Notes: generated from the letters alone by a model not told the origin. Shown: positions 9,933 through 19,804, counted from the first letter of the stretch. The stretch is DNA of 64,000 bases from Clostridia bacterium (GCA_002919235.1 PKEX01000009.1:1-64000), one strand, 5' to 3'. Program-made: numbers and translations.

Positions 9933-10925
9933 TCAGAACGCCTCCGGATGCAGGTACTTTGCCAGCTCCTCGATGGCCAGGATGTAGTAGTGGTTCGCGG
10001 CCTCCGTATGGTCCACCGAATACACCCGGCCGTTCTTTACCGCCGGCACGTTCTGGAGTACGGGGTCGTTCAGGATGCGCGCCACGAACTCAGGCCCTTC
10101 GTAGGTGACGATGACCTCGGGCGCCATGGCGATGATGGTCTCCGCATCGATCACCTGCCAGCCCTGGATGCCGTGGACGGCCGCCAGGTTGGTCCCGCCC
10201 GCCATCTCGATGATGTCGTGCATGGCGGTGCCCAGGCCCGTGGTGGTGGACCAGCCGTCCCAGGAGAGGACCGCCGGGCGCTCGCGGCCTTGGATCCGCT
10301 GGGCCACCTTTTCATAGCGGCGCCAAAACTCCGCAATGAGCGCCTCCGCCTCGGCTTCGAAGCCCGTGATCTCCCCGATCCGGCGGACGGTTTCCAGCCC
10401 GTCCTCCACCGTGCTGAACGACGTAAACGTGTACACCTTGTAGCCCAGCGCTTCGATCTGGCGGACTTCGTCCTGGTTGCTCCAGGACGCGACGAGGACG
10501 ATGTCGGGCTGCGTCGCCACCACCAGCTCCGCGTTGAGGGCGTCGACGATCACCATGTGATCCCGGAGCTTGTCCACGACGTACGAATCCTTGGGATCCG
10601 CGGCGAAGCGGGTGACCGCCACCACCCGCTCAGGCGGGACGAGGGAAAGGAGGATGTTGTCGAACACGAGGCCTGCGGAGAAGATGCGCTGCGGCGGCGC
10701 TTCCAGAAGGATCTCTTTCCCCAGCCCGTCTACGACCACCCGGGGAAAGCCGCCGGCGTCCGCTGCCAGGGCGTGGGGGAACACTGCGGGAGGAAGCAGC
10801 GAGCCGCCGAAGGCGGCGATCAGCACAAGCAGCGCGAGCCAAGCCGGGGCCATGCGCCATTTGGCACGGCCCGCCCCAAAGCCCGTCCAACGACTTGCCA
10901 GAGAATGATTTTCCAGATGCGACAC
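9933..10925 (-). CDS. btuF: ABC transporter substrate-binding protein (BtuF/FhuD type)
   Basis: Periplasmic-binding fold PPQRIFSAGLVFDNILLSLVPPERVVAV; predicted GTG start at 10925 with GAGGGGG SD; ORF track extends further upstream through the riboswitch, so the start is approximate. Confidence 0.8.
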   Translation of the reverse strand: MSHLENHSLASRWTGFGAGRAKWRMAPAWLALLVLIAAFGGSLLPPAVFPHALAADAGGFPRVVVDGLGKEILLEAPPQRIFSAGLVFDNILLSLVPPERVVAVTRFAADPKDSYVVDKLRDHMVIVDALNAELVVATQPDIVLVASWSNQDEVRQIEALGYKVYTFTSFSTVEDGLETVRRIGEITGFEAEAEALIAEFWRRYEKVAQRIQGRERPAVLSWDGWSTTTGLGTAMHDIIEMAGGTNLAAVHGIQGWQVIDAETIIAMAPEVIVTYEGPEFVARILNDPVLQNVPAVKNGRVYSVDHTEAANHYYILAIEELAKYLHPEAF

Positions 10926-11110
10926 GTCACTCTGACCCCCTCGGGACCTCGAGACGTTGACGTGCACGCCGTCTCGAGTCCCAAGGCGCTGGCGACGTCG
11001 ATCGAGCCCCGCCGGGCCGGAAACACCGCCGCCCGCGCGCCTGCGGCCCCGATCCGCCCGGCCTGCAGGAAGCTGCGCCGGGCGGCCGAACGGCCACCCC
11101 CCGCAGCAAA

Positions 11111-11140
11111 CAAAAAAGCCTGCTTCGAGGCAGGCTGTGA
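11111..11140 (-). terminator. Intrinsic terminator, probable expression platform of the cobalamin riboswitch
   Basis: Minus strand AGCCTGC-CTCGAA-GCAGGCT followed by TTTTTT, between aptamer and btuF. Confidence 0.85.
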
Positions 11141-11220
11141 TCGACGAAGACCGGGCCGCGCCGTCAAGGCGCTCCCACCGACGCCGTACCCAACCTTTGA
11201 CCCGAAGGCGAGCACGTCCT

Positions 11221-11392
11221 CTGACACAGGCAGGTCTCCTGGCTTCCGGCGGGTTGTCTCGCCCATGCCTTCCCACGCTGTCGCTGCTCGCGCAGTGGCA
11301 TGAGCCCCTCTGTGCTGCCGGTTACAGTGGCGGGACCGCTCGGGATTTTCACCCGATTCCCTATTAAGCCTTCTTCAGGCACCTGTGCCAGC
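11221..11392 (-). ncRNA. Cobalamin (B12) riboswitch
   Basis: Minus strand GGTGCCTGAAGAAGGCTTAATAGGGAATCGGGTGAAAATCCCGAGCGGTCCCGCCACTGTAACCGG...GCCACTG...GGGAAGGCATGG...GAAGCCAGGAGACCTGCC: canonical conserved blocks including the B12 box. Confidence 0.95.
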
Positions 11393-11406
11393 TCGATTTT
11401 TCTAGC

Positions 11407-11435
11407 ATTATACAACGACCGCGGGCGAATGGCAA
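11407..11435 (-). promoter_or_regulatory. Promoter of the B12 riboswitch/btu operon
   Basis: Minus strand TTGCCA-17 nt-TATAAT directly upstream of the aptamer. Confidence 0.7.
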
Positions 11436-11472
11436 CCGGCCCGGGGCGGCGGGCGCAAGCCCGAGCCCACCA

Positions 11473-11509
11473 GCTCCCGGAGCCTGCCGCTGCGACAGGC
11501 TCCGGGAGC
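11473..11509. repeat. 14-bp perfect inverted repeat (stem-loop) downstream of pyc
   Basis: GCTCCCGGAGCCTG-9 nt-CAGGCTCCGGGAGC; no clear U-tract; intergenic. Confidence 0.7.
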
Positions 11510-11535
11510 GGCGTTCGCCCGGCGTGATCCCTTTA

Positions 11536-14500
11536 TTACTCCTCCTCCGACGGCTCGACGATGAGCAGCAGGTCGCCGGCCTGGATGGAGTCGCCCGCCT
11601 TCACTAGCACTTCCGTGACGGTGCCGGCCCGGGGCGCCTGGATGGTCTGCTCCACCTTCATCGCCTCGGTGACCACCAGCGCTTGACCCTTGGCCACCGG
11701 CTCGCCGGGCGAGACCAACACGGCGACGACGGTGCCCGGCATGGTGGCGCCGATGTGGCTGGGGTTGCGGCGCTCGGCCTTGGGCCGCTCGACCCGCTTC
11801 ACGTTGGCGCTTTCGTCGACGACTCTCACTTCCCGGGGCTGCCCGTTGAGCTCGAAGTAGACGATGCGGGTGCCGTCCTCCAGCAGCTCGCCCACGGCGG
11901 TGAGCTTGACGATGAGAGTCTTGCCGGGCTCGATGTCGATGCGGGTTTCCTCGCCCACCCGCAGCCCGTAGAAGAAGGTAGGCGTGTCGATCACCGACGT
12001 GTCGCCGTAGGTGATCCGGTGCTTCAAGAAGTCCCGGAACACCGACGGGTACAGCACCGCGCTGAACACGTCCCGGCGGGAGACGGTCACGCCGAACTCG
12101 TCTTCCAGCTCCTTCTTGACCGCGTCGAAGTCCACCGGATCCAGCAGCTCGCCCGGGCGGCAGGTGATGGGCTCCCGTCCTTTGAGCACCTTCCGCTGCA
12201 GCTCTTCGGGGAAGCCGCCCATGGGCTGGCCCATCATTCCCTGGAAGAAGGCGACCACCGACTCGGGGAAGGAGAGCTCCTCTGCCCGTTCCAGCAGCGA
12301 CTTCTCGTCCAGGTTGTTCTGCACCATAAAGAGGGCCAGATCGCCCACGGCCTTGGACGACGGCGTCACTTTGACGATGTCGCCCATGAGCTTGTTGGCG
12401 GTCACGTACGCCTGCTTGATCTCGTTCCAGCGGTCCTCGAGGCCCAGCGCCTTGGCCTGCTCGTACAGGTTCGAATACTGCCCGCCGGGCATCTCGTGGA
12501 TGTACACCTCGGCCGTGCCCGACTTGAGCCCCGACTCAAAGGGCGCGTAGTACTTGCGCACGGCCTCCCAGTACTCGTCCAGCTTCTGCAGGGCGGCGCC
12601 GTCGAGCCCCGTGTCCCGCTCGGTCCGCTCCAGGGCCGCCACCAGCGCTCCCATGCTGGGTTGGCTGGTGAGTCCCGAGAGCGACGCGGTCGCCAGGTCG
12701 ACGATGTCCACTCCCGCTTCGACGGCCTTGAGCACCGTGGCGATGCTGTTGCCGCTGGTGTCGTGAGTGTGCAGGTGAATGGGGATCCCGATCTCGTCCT
12801 TGAGCGCCCGGATGAGCTTTTCGGCGGCGTAGGGCTTGAGCAGCCCCGCCATGTCCTTGATCCCCAGGATGTGCGCCCCGTACGACTCCAGCTTCTTGGC
12901 CAGCTCCACGTAGTACTTCAGCGTGTACTTGGTGCGGGTGGGGTCCAGGATGTCGCCCGTGTAGCAGATGGCCGCCTCGACCACCTTCCCCGCCTCGTTG
13001 ACGGCGTCCATCGCCACCCGCATCGCCTCGTCCCAGTTGAGGCTGTCGAAGATGCGGAAGATGTCGATGCCCGCCGCGGCGGCCTCTTTCACAAACTCCC
13101 GCACCACGTTGTCCGGGTAGTTGGCGTAGCCGACGGCGTTGGAGCCCCGGAGCAACATCTGGAAGCAGATGTTGGGAATCAGCTTGCGCAGCCGCTCCAG
13201 ACGCTCCCACGGATCCTCCAGGTTGAACCGCATGGCCGTGTCAAACGTGGCCCCGCCCCACATTTCCAGCGAGAACAGCTGGGGAGCCAGCTTCGCCGTG
13301 GCCTCGGCGATCTGCAGCATGTCGTAGGTGCGCATGCGCGTCGCGAGGAGCGACTGGTGCGCATCGCGGAACGTGGTGTCCGTCACCAGGAGCCGCTTCT
13401 GCTCTTTGATCCACCGGGCGAAGCCTTCCGGGCCCAGCCGGTCCAGCAGGTTCTTGGTCCCCTCGGGATAGGGCACCTTGTACGAGAGGGCCGGGATCAC
13501 GGGCTTGCGGAACTCCCGCTTGTCGACTTTCTTGAACGCCGGCGGCAGGTTCACCGTCCGGTGGGCGATGAAGGAGAGGAGCTTGGTGCCCCGGTCCCGG
13601 CGCTTCCTGAACTCGAAGAGCTCCGGCGTGGTGTCGATGAACGTGGTGGTGCACTCGCCGCTCAGGAACCGGGGGTGCTGGACCACGTTCTCCAGGAACG
13701 GGATGTTGGTCTTAAGGCCCCGGATGCGGAACTCCCGCAGCGAGCGGAGCATCTTCGAGGCGGCGTTCTCAAACGTCAGCGCCCACGTGCTCACCTTCAC
13801 CAGGAGCGAGTCGTAGTACGGCGTGATGACGGCGCCGGTGTACCCGTTGCCCGCGTCCAGCCGGACGCCAAAGCCCGCGGCGCTGCGGTACGCCGTGATC
13901 TTGCCCCGGTCGGGGACGAACTGGTTCATGGGGTCTTCCGTGGTGATCCGGCACTGGATGGCGTACCCCCGGCGGGTCACCGCCTCCTGGCTCGGGATGC
14001 CGATCTCCGGGTCGGAGAGGGCGTACCCTTCCGCGATGCGGATCTGGGCCTGCACGATGTCGATCCCGGTGATGAGCTCCGTGACGGTGTGCTCCACCTG
14101 GATGCGGGGGTTCACTTCCAGGAAATAGTAGTTCCCCTCGGAATCGTAGAGAAACTCCACGGTGGCCGCGTTGACGTAATTGGCCAGGCGCATCAGGCGC
14201 AGCGCGGCCTCGCAGATCTCCTGCCGCTTCTCTTCGGTCAGCGTCAGCGAGGGGGCGAACTCCACCACCTTTTGATGGCGCCGCTGGACCGAGCAGTCCC
14301 GCTCGAAAAGGTGGACCATGTTCCCGTACTGGTCGGCGAGGATCTGCACTTCGATGTGCTTGGGGTTTTCGATGTACCGCTCGATGAAGACCGCCGGGTT
14401 GCCGAAGGCCTTGCCCGCCTCGGAGCGCGCCCGTTCCAGCGCCTCTTTCAGCTCCGAGCTGTTGCGCACCACCCGCATGCCCCGGCCGCCGCCGCCGGCC

Positions 14501-15009
14501 ACGGCCTTGACGATGAGCGGGTAGCCGTGGGCCTTGGCGAAGAGCAGGGCCTCCTCCAGGGTGGTGACGGGCTCCGGCGTGGCCGGCACCAGGGGCAGCC
14601 CCGCTTTCTGCGCGAGTTCCCGGGAGGCCACCTTGTCGCCGAAGAGCCGCAGGTGCTCCCAGGAGGGACCGATGAACACGATCCCCTCCTCCTCGCACCG
14701 GCGGGCAAACTCGGCGTTCTCGGCGAGGAAGCCGTACCCGGGGTGAATCGCGTCCACGTCTTTGCGCTTGGCGATCTCGATGATCCCCTCGATGTCCAGG
14801 TAGGCCTCGACCGGCCCTTTGCCCCGGCCCACCAGGTACGCCTCGTCCGCCTTGTAGCGGTGCAGGGAGAGGCTGTCCTCCTCCGAGTAGATCGCGACCG
14901 TCTGCTTGTGCAGCTCGGTACAGGCCCGAAAGACGCGGATCGCGATCTCACTGCGGTTTGCCGCCAACACCCTCTTGATCTCGCGCAGTCTCCTCATCGC
15001 TCGCCCCAA
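11536..15009 (-). CDS. pyc: Pyruvate carboxylase
   Basis: 1157 aa; biotin carboxylase domain, HMGL-like carboxyltransferase RDAHQSLLATRMRT, C-terminal biotinyl motif VVTEAMKVEQTI. Confidence 0.97.
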   Translation of the reverse strand: MGRAMRRLREIKRVLAANRSEIAIRVFRACTELHKQTVAIYSEEDSLSLHRYKADEAYLVGRGKGPVEAYLDIEGIIEIAKRKDVDAIHPGYGFLAENAEFARRCEEEGIVFIGPSWEHLRLFGDKVASRELAQKAGLPLVPATPEPVTTLEEALLFAKAHGYPLIVKAVAGGGGRGMRVVRNSSELKEALERARSEAGKAFGNPAVFIERYIENPKHIEVQILADQYGNMVHLFERDCSVQRRHQKVVEFAPSLTLTEEKRQEICEAALRLMRLANYVNAATVEFLYDSEGNYYFLEVNPRIQVEHTVTELITGIDIVQAQIRIAEGYALSDPEIGIPSQEAVTRRGYAIQCRITTEDPMNQFVPDRGKITAYRSAAGFGVRLDAGNGYTGAVITPYYDSLLVKVSTWALTFENAASKMLRSLREFRIRGLKTNIPFLENVVQHPRFLSGECTTTFIDTTPELFEFRKRRDRGTKLLSFIAHRTVNLPPAFKKVDKREFRKPVIPALSYKVPYPEGTKNLLDRLGPEGFARWIKEQKRLLVTDTTFRDAHQSLLATRMRTYDMLQIAEATAKLAPQLFSLEMWGGATFDTAMRFNLEDPWERLERLRKLIPNICFQMLLRGSNAVGYANYPDNVVREFVKEAAAAGIDIFRIFDSLNWDEAMRVAMDAVNEAGKVVEAAICYTGDILDPTRTKYTLKYYVELAKKLESYGAHILGIKDMAGLLKPYAAEKLIRALKDEIGIPIHLHTHDTSGNSIATVLKAVEAGVDIVDLATASLSGLTSQPSMGALVAALERTERDTGLDGAALQKLDEYWEAVRKYYAPFESGLKSGTAEVYIHEMPGGQYSNLYEQAKALGLEDRWNEIKQAYVTANKLMGDIVKVTPSSKAVGDLALFMVQNNLDEKSLLERAEELSFPESVVAFFQGMMGQPMGGFPEELQRKVLKGREPITCRPGELLDPVDFDAVKKELEDEFGVTVSRRDVFSAVLYPSVFRDFLKHRITYGDTSVIDTPTFFYGLRVGEETRIDIEPGKTLIVKLTAVGELLEDGTRIVYFELNGQPREVRVVDESANVKRVERPKAERRNPSHIGATMPGTVVAVLVSPGEPVAKGQALVVTEAMKVEQTIQAPRAGTVTEVLVKAGDSIQAGDLLLIVEPSEEE

Positions 15010-15093
15010 CCTCGCCTCGACATCCAGCGCTCTCCAGCGCTGGCAGCTTTAAGGAAACAGCACTGTAACTTCCTTATGCCCCGATTTAATCCT

Positions 15094-16119
15094 CTAGTCA
15101 AGTGGCGGAGCGCCGGCGCGGGCCGTCCGGTACCCTTGCGGGTGCGCCCGGTGCCACTCCCACGCCGTGCGCACGATGGTCTCCAGCTCGGCCCAGCGCG
15201 GCCGCCATCCCAGCTCCCGCCGGGCCTTTTCCGCCCCGGCCACCAGCACCGCCGGATCCCCGGGCCGTCTTGGGCCCTCCTTCACCGGGATCGGCCTTCC
15301 CACCACCCGCTCCGCCGTCTCGATCACTTCGCGCACGCTGAAGCCGCTGCCGTTGCCCAGGTTGTAAGCGCCTGACCCGGCCCCTTGCGAAAGCACCTCC
15401 AGCGCCAGCACGTGGGCGTCCGCCAGGTCCGAGACGTGGATGTAGTCCCGGATGCACGTGCCGTCCGGCGTGTCGTAATCGGTGCCGTAAATGGTGACGG
15501 CCTCCCGCAGGCCCAGGGCCGCCTGAAGCACGATGGGGATCAGGTGCGTCTCCGGGTCGTGATCTTCGCCCAGGGCGCCCCCGGGATCGGCGCCGGCGGC
15601 GTTGAAGTAGCGCAGCGCCGCGTAGCGCAGGCCGTACACCCGGCGGTAGTCCTCCAGCATCTCTTCAAACATCCGCTTGGTGCGGCCGTACACGCTGGAA
15701 GGGCGCAAGGGGTGCTCCTCGGCGATGGGCACCGCCTCGGGCTCGCCGTAGACGGCGGCCGTCGAGGAGAAGATGAGAGTCTTCACCCCGTGGGCGCGCA
15801 TGCACTCGAGGAGGGTGACGCCCCCGAGCACGTTGTTGTGATAGTACGCCGCCGGGTGCTGCATCGACTCGCCTACCAGGCTCTTCGCAGCGAAGTGCAT
15901 CACGGCGTCCACCGGATGCTCCTTAAAGGCCCGCTCCAGATCTTCCGCCCGGGTCACGTCCCCTCTGATGAACGGCACCGGCGCCGGAAGGCGGGCCAGC
16001 GCCTCCTGGTGGCCCGTGCTCAAGTTGTCGAAGACCACGGCGGTATGCCCCGCCTCAAGGAGGGCTTTCACCGTGTGAATGCCGATGTATCCGGCGCCTC
16101 CGATCACCAAGACGTTCAC
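15094..16119 (-). CDS. galE: UDP-glucose 4-epimerase
   Basis: 341 aa; GGAGYIGIHTV Rossmann motif, YGRTK catalytic motif, GTDYDTPDGTCIRDYIHV. Confidence 0.95.
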   Translation of the reverse strand: MNVLVIGGAGYIGIHTVKALLEAGHTAVVFDNLSTGHQEALARLPAPVPFIRGDVTRAEDLERAFKEHPVDAVMHFAAKSLVGESMQHPAAYYHNNVLGGVTLLECMRAHGVKTLIFSSTAAVYGEPEAVPIAEEHPLRPSSVYGRTKRMFEEMLEDYRRVYGLRYAALRYFNAAGADPGGALGEDHDPETHLIPIVLQAALGLREAVTIYGTDYDTPDGTCIRDYIHVSDLADAHVLALEVLSQGAGSGAYNLGNGSGFSVREVIETAERVVGRPIPVKEGPRRPGDPAVLVAGAEKARRELGWRPRWAELETIVRTAWEWHRAHPQGYRTARAGAPPLD

Positions 16120-16231
16120 GATGCCTCACCCGCTCCTCCGCTGTCCCGTCCCCGGCCGCGCGTTTTGCGACCCCCGCCGCTGCGCCCGGAGCCGCGCCCG
16201 CCCGGCGCGGCCGCCCGCCGCGGGCGGCACC

Positions 16232-17434
16232 TTACGCCCCGGCCAGGTCGATGATCCCGGCGCCCTCCGCCGCCGTGAACTCATAGACCTCCGGCGTCAG
16301 CCCCGTCTCGCCCGGGTACCGCCGGCAGACGGCCTGCCTTACCGCCTCGACGCACTCTTTGTGCACCAGCGCCACGGCGCACCCGCCGAAGCCGGCGCCC
16401 GTCATCCGGGCACCGTAGACCCCCTCCACGCCGGAAGCGATCTCCACCACCAGGTCCAGCTCCCGGCAGCTCACTTCGTAGTCGTCCCGCAGGCTCGCGT
16501 GAGACGCGTTCATCAGCCGGCCGAAGGCTTCGAGATCTCCGGCCGCCAGCGCCTTCACACCATCGAGCACCCTCTGGCACTCCGTCACCACGTGCCGGCA
16601 GCGGCGGCGCACAGGCTCCGGAAGCTCCGCCTCATAGGCCGCGAAAGCCTCGGGCGTCACGTCCCGCAGCGCCCGGACTTCCGGGATCCGCCGGGCAAAA
16701 AAGGCTGCGCCCTCTTGGCACTCCTGCCGGCGGGCGTTGTAGGCCGAGTCCGCCAGCTCCCGGCTCTTGCGGGTGTCGATCACCAGCACCCGGGCGTCTT
16801 CCAAATGGAGCGGCACGTGCTGGTAGTCGAGGCTGCGGCAGTCGAGGAAGAGGCCGTGCCCCGCCTTGCCCGCCGCGGAGACGAACTGGTCCATAATGCC
16901 GCAGGCCACACCGACGAACTGGTTTTCCGCCCGCTGCCCGTAGCGCGCTTTCTGCACCAGGTCGAGGCCCAGGTCGAACAAGGCGTCCAGCAGGGTGAGA
17001 ACGCTCACCTCGAGGGCCGCCGACGAGCTGAGGCCCGCGCCCCGGGGCACGTCCCCCGCGATGGCGGCCTCGAACCCGCCCAGGCGAAACCCTGCCTCCT
17101 GCAGCACCTGGACGACGCCCCAGACGTAATCGCTCCAGCGCGCGCCCAGGTCGGGTTCGACCCGGCTCAGCTCAAAGACGCTTTCTTGATCGTAATCCAC
17201 GGAATACAGGCGGACCGTGTCATCCGCCCGCCGCCGTCCCACCATCACGACCTCTCGGTCGATGGCCATGGGAAAGACGAAGCCGTCGTTGTAATCCGTA
17301 TGCTCGCCGATCAAGTTGACCCGGCCGGGAGCCCGGGCCGCGGTGAGGCCGTCGAACGTTGCGCCCGGGTCGAAGCGCCTTTGAAAAGCCTCCACGCAGC
17401 GGGCCGCCAACCGGGCCGTCCTCTCCTGGTCCAT
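16232..17434 (-). CDS. galK: Galactokinase
   Basis: 400 aa; APGRVNLIGEHTDYNDGFVFPMAI, GAGLSSSAALEVS, MTGAGFGGCAVALV. Confidence 0.97.
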   Translation of the reverse strand: MDQERTARLAARCVEAFQRRFDPGATFDGLTAARAPGRVNLIGEHTDYNDGFVFPMAIDREVVMVGRRRADDTVRLYSVDYDQESVFELSRVEPDLGARWSDYVWGVVQVLQEAGFRLGGFEAAIAGDVPRGAGLSSSAALEVSVLTLLDALFDLGLDLVQKARYGQRAENQFVGVACGIMDQFVSAAGKAGHGLFLDCRSLDYQHVPLHLEDARVLVIDTRKSRELADSAYNARRQECQEGAAFFARRIPEVRALRDVTPEAFAAYEAELPEPVRRRCRHVVTECQRVLDGVKALAAGDLEAFGRLMNASHASLRDDYEVSCRELDLVVEIASGVEGVYGARMTGAGFGGCAVALVHKECVEAVRQAVCRRYPGETGLTPEVYEFTAAEGAGIIDLAGA

Positions 17435-17509
17435 CCGATCCTTCCCTCTCTCGCTTGACTTTCGCCGGCACCGTCTCTCGCCCGGGACACCCCTTGCCGC
17501 TTCGACCAG

Positions 17510-18502
17510 CTACTCGAGGAGGTGCCTGCCCCGTTCCAGCGCCTCGCGGAGCCGCTCCGCCTGGGTTTCGGGGGCCATGTCGGTGATGAACGTCCCCGCC
17601 CCGCTTTCGCAGCCCGCGAGGTACTTGAGCTTGTCCGCTGTCCGGTTGAGCGGGTAAAACTCCACGTGAAAGTGGGCGCCGGGATGCTCCCGGCCGTCGG
17701 TGGGCTTTTGGTGCATCACCATCATGTACGGCAGCCGGAACCCGAAAAGGTGGTCGTAGGCGATGCCCACCGTCTTGATGGCCCGGGCCAGGGAGAGCCG
17801 GTGGGCTGCGTCCATCTCGGCCAGCGACGGCACGTGCGCCCTGGCCGCGATGTGCACCTCGTACGGGTAGCGGGCAAAGAAGGGCACGTACGCGGAAAAC
17901 CGCGGGTCCTGCCAGAGCACCCGCGGGCCTCTCTCCTCCTCCGCCACGACGTCGCAGAGGAGGCACCGCCCTCGCTCGCGCCGGTGCGCCTCCGCCGCCT
18001 CCAGCTCCGCCCGGGGTATGGGAGGGATGTAGGGGAAGGCGTAGATCTGCCCGTGCGGGTGATGCAGCGTCACGCCCACGGCCTCGCCCCGGTTTTCAAA
18101 GATCAACACGTATTCCACCTCGTCCCGGGAGCCCAGGTCGACGTAGCGGTCCGTCCACACCTGGACCAGCCGTTCGATGTGGATCAAGGGCATCTCCGGC
18201 AGCGTCGCGGTGTGGTCTTGGGAATAGAGCACCACTTCGCAGACGCCCTTGGCCGGCCGGACGGGGTAGAGCTCCGAACCTTCGACGCCGGGCTCGGGCG
18301 GGTCCGGCCGGAACGAGGGGAATCGGTTTTCAAAGACGACGATCTCGTACTCGGAAGCCGGCACTTCGGTGGGGAAGGCCCCGGGTGCCGTCGGGCACAG
18401 CGGGCAGTACTCACGGGGCGGCTTGTAGGTGCGCTCCTGGCGGTGGGCGGCGGTCACCACCCACTGCCGGAGCAACGGATGCCAGCGCATCTCCGACATC
18501 AT
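17510..18502 (-). CDS. galT: Galactose-1-phosphate uridylyltransferase
   Basis: 330 aa; HHPHGQIYAFPYIPP and HFHVEFYPLNR motifs. Confidence 0.95.
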   Translation of the reverse strand: MMSEMRWHPLLRQWVVTAAHRQERTYKPPREYCPLCPTAPGAFPTEVPASEYEIVVFENRFPSFRPDPPEPGVEGSELYPVRPAKGVCEVVLYSQDHTATLPEMPLIHIERLVQVWTDRYVDLGSRDEVEYVLIFENRGEAVGVTLHHPHGQIYAFPYIPPIPRAELEAAEAHRRERGRCLLCDVVAEEERGPRVLWQDPRFSAYVPFFARYPYEVHIAARAHVPSLAEMDAAHRLSLARAIKTVGIAYDHLFGFRLPYMMVMHQKPTDGREHPGAHFHVEFYPLNRTADKLKYLAGCESGAGTFITDMAPETQAERLREALERGRHLLE

Positions 18503-18666
18503 GCACCGCCGCCTTTCTCGGGGACCGCGCGCCTTTCTGCCGGCTCCTTTCGCTCTTCCTCCGCCACCAGCTCCACCCGCTGGTCCAGCAGGGGCGGCAG
18601 CGGCCGGTCAAAGGCGTAGAAGATGAGACGGCGGCCGTCCTCCTTGCGGATCACCCGCTTTTTCAC
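18499..18666 (-). CDS. Small protein (about 55 aa) translationally coupled to galT
   Basis: Putative GTG start at 18666 with AGGGAG SD; VKKRVIRKEDGRRLIFYAFDRPLPPLLDQRVELVAEEERKEPAERRAVPEKGGGA; 4-bp overlap with the galT start. Confidence 0.5.
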   Translation of the reverse strand: MKKRVIRKEDGRRLIFYAFDRPLPPLLDQRVELVAEEERKEPAERRAVPEKGGGA

Positions 18667-18727
18667 CGTCGCGTCGCTCCCTATGAATGGATCTGGCGCC
18701 GGGCGCCTGCCACCGCCCGGGCATTCG

Positions 18728-19435
18728 TCACGGGCTGGGCGGCCCGGCGGGCTGCCCGGGGATGCTCCCGAGCCAGAAGGCCGAAAGGGCTGAGATGATG
18801 GGCTCATCGTAAAGGTACTCGCTCCGGATCAGCCCGACGCCCGGCGCGTAGTACTCCAGGCTCTCCACGCCTTCGTCGGGGATCACCCGCACCCGGATCA
18901 CGTTGCGGAAAGTCCCGGCGGGCGTCTCCAGCGTCTCGCCCACGCCTTCGATCCGGCGGGTCTCCCAGACGTAACGGTCATCGAGATCCCCCGGCCCATC
19001 ATCAGACCGCCGCACCCACGTGGGCGTCCGCCACTGGGCGCCCACCGCCAGGGGCTCCTGCAGGATCACCCGGCCGAGCTCGTCCGGGGCGTCCAGGTAG
19101 TCGGCCGTCTCCTCCTGCAGCTCCCCCGACATGGCCCGGAGCGTCACCCGGTCCGGCTCGATGTCGTACACCCATGCCACCACCGCGCCGCTGACGTGGA
19201 CGATCTGCGCCCGCTGGCCCCGCCGGTGCGTCGCGGTCCGGCGGTAGGCGGCGAACTCGTTGCCCCAGCCGTCGTACGTCCAGTTCATGCCCGGCTCCGC
19301 CGGAAAGAAGTCCGCGGCCACCAGCCGCGCCGCCGGCGCTTGCGGCTGCTTTGCCGCAGTGCATGCCCCGGCCACCAGCAGGGCGGCTGCCAAGAGGGCG
19401 GTCCACACGGCGCTTGCGCTTCGACGCACCGGCAC
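18728..19435 (-). CDS. Hypothetical lipoprotein
   Basis: 235 aa with signal peptide and lipobox LLVAGAC, then a globular domain (FFPAEPGMNWTYDGWGNEF...). Confidence 0.75.
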   Translation of the reverse strand: MPVRRSASAVWTALLAAALLVAGACTAAKQPQAPAARLVAADFFPAEPGMNWTYDGWGNEFAAYRRTATHRRGQRAQIVHVSGAVVAWVYDIEPDRVTLRAMSGELQEETADYLDAPDELGRVILQEPLAVGAQWRTPTWVRRSDDGPGDLDDRYVWETRRIEGVGETLETPAGTFRNVIRVRVIPDEGVESLEYYAPGVGLIRSEYLYDEPIISALSAFWLGSIPGQPAGPPSP

Positions 19436-19585
19436 TCACCCGCCGATCGGTCTTGGCAATCTTGGTCCGGCCGCGCGGGCGGCGCGAAATCCCAAGCGCC
19501 CGTATGGGCTATACCCCCTTTCTACGCAAACGGCAAGAGAATCCCTGCGTGCCGCGGCCGGCGGCCCGCAGGTTCCACGAGGCGC

Positions 19586-19789
19586 CTCTTTCGGGAGTTT
19601 TGCGAAAACCCCGAGGAATTCGCCTTCCCGGTCGTGAAGGATCACGTGCGCCTGATCGTTTCCGGGAGGTGGCACGAGTCCAGTCCCGGGGCCAGCGGCC
19701 TCGACGGCCTGAAGGCGATGGAAGTGGCGCTGGCGGCGTACGAATCGGCGCGGCGGGGGGCGCCGGTGCCGCTGCCGCTCGAGCCCTAG
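19586..19789 (+). pseudogene. C-terminal remnant of a Gfo/Idh/MocA family oxidoreductase
   Basis: LFREFCENPEEFAFPVVKDHVRLIVSGRWHESSPGASGLDGLKAMEVALAAYESARRGAPVPLPLEP* resembles only the C-terminal tail of Gfo/Idh/MocA proteins; no upstream Rossmann domain. Confidence 0.65.
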
Positions 19790-19804
19790 CCGGCTCCGCG
19801 CTCC

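Noticed and set aside
12462-12480. GGTTCGAAT sequence resembling a tRNA T-arm
   Set aside because: Lies inside pyc coding sequence; no acceptor stem or anticodon arm around it.
11683-15375. 1230-aa plus-strand ORF opposite pyc
   Set aside because: Shadow ORF: low-complexity His/Arg/Gly/Asp-rich translation antisense to the well-conserved pyruvate carboxylase; produced by high GC3.
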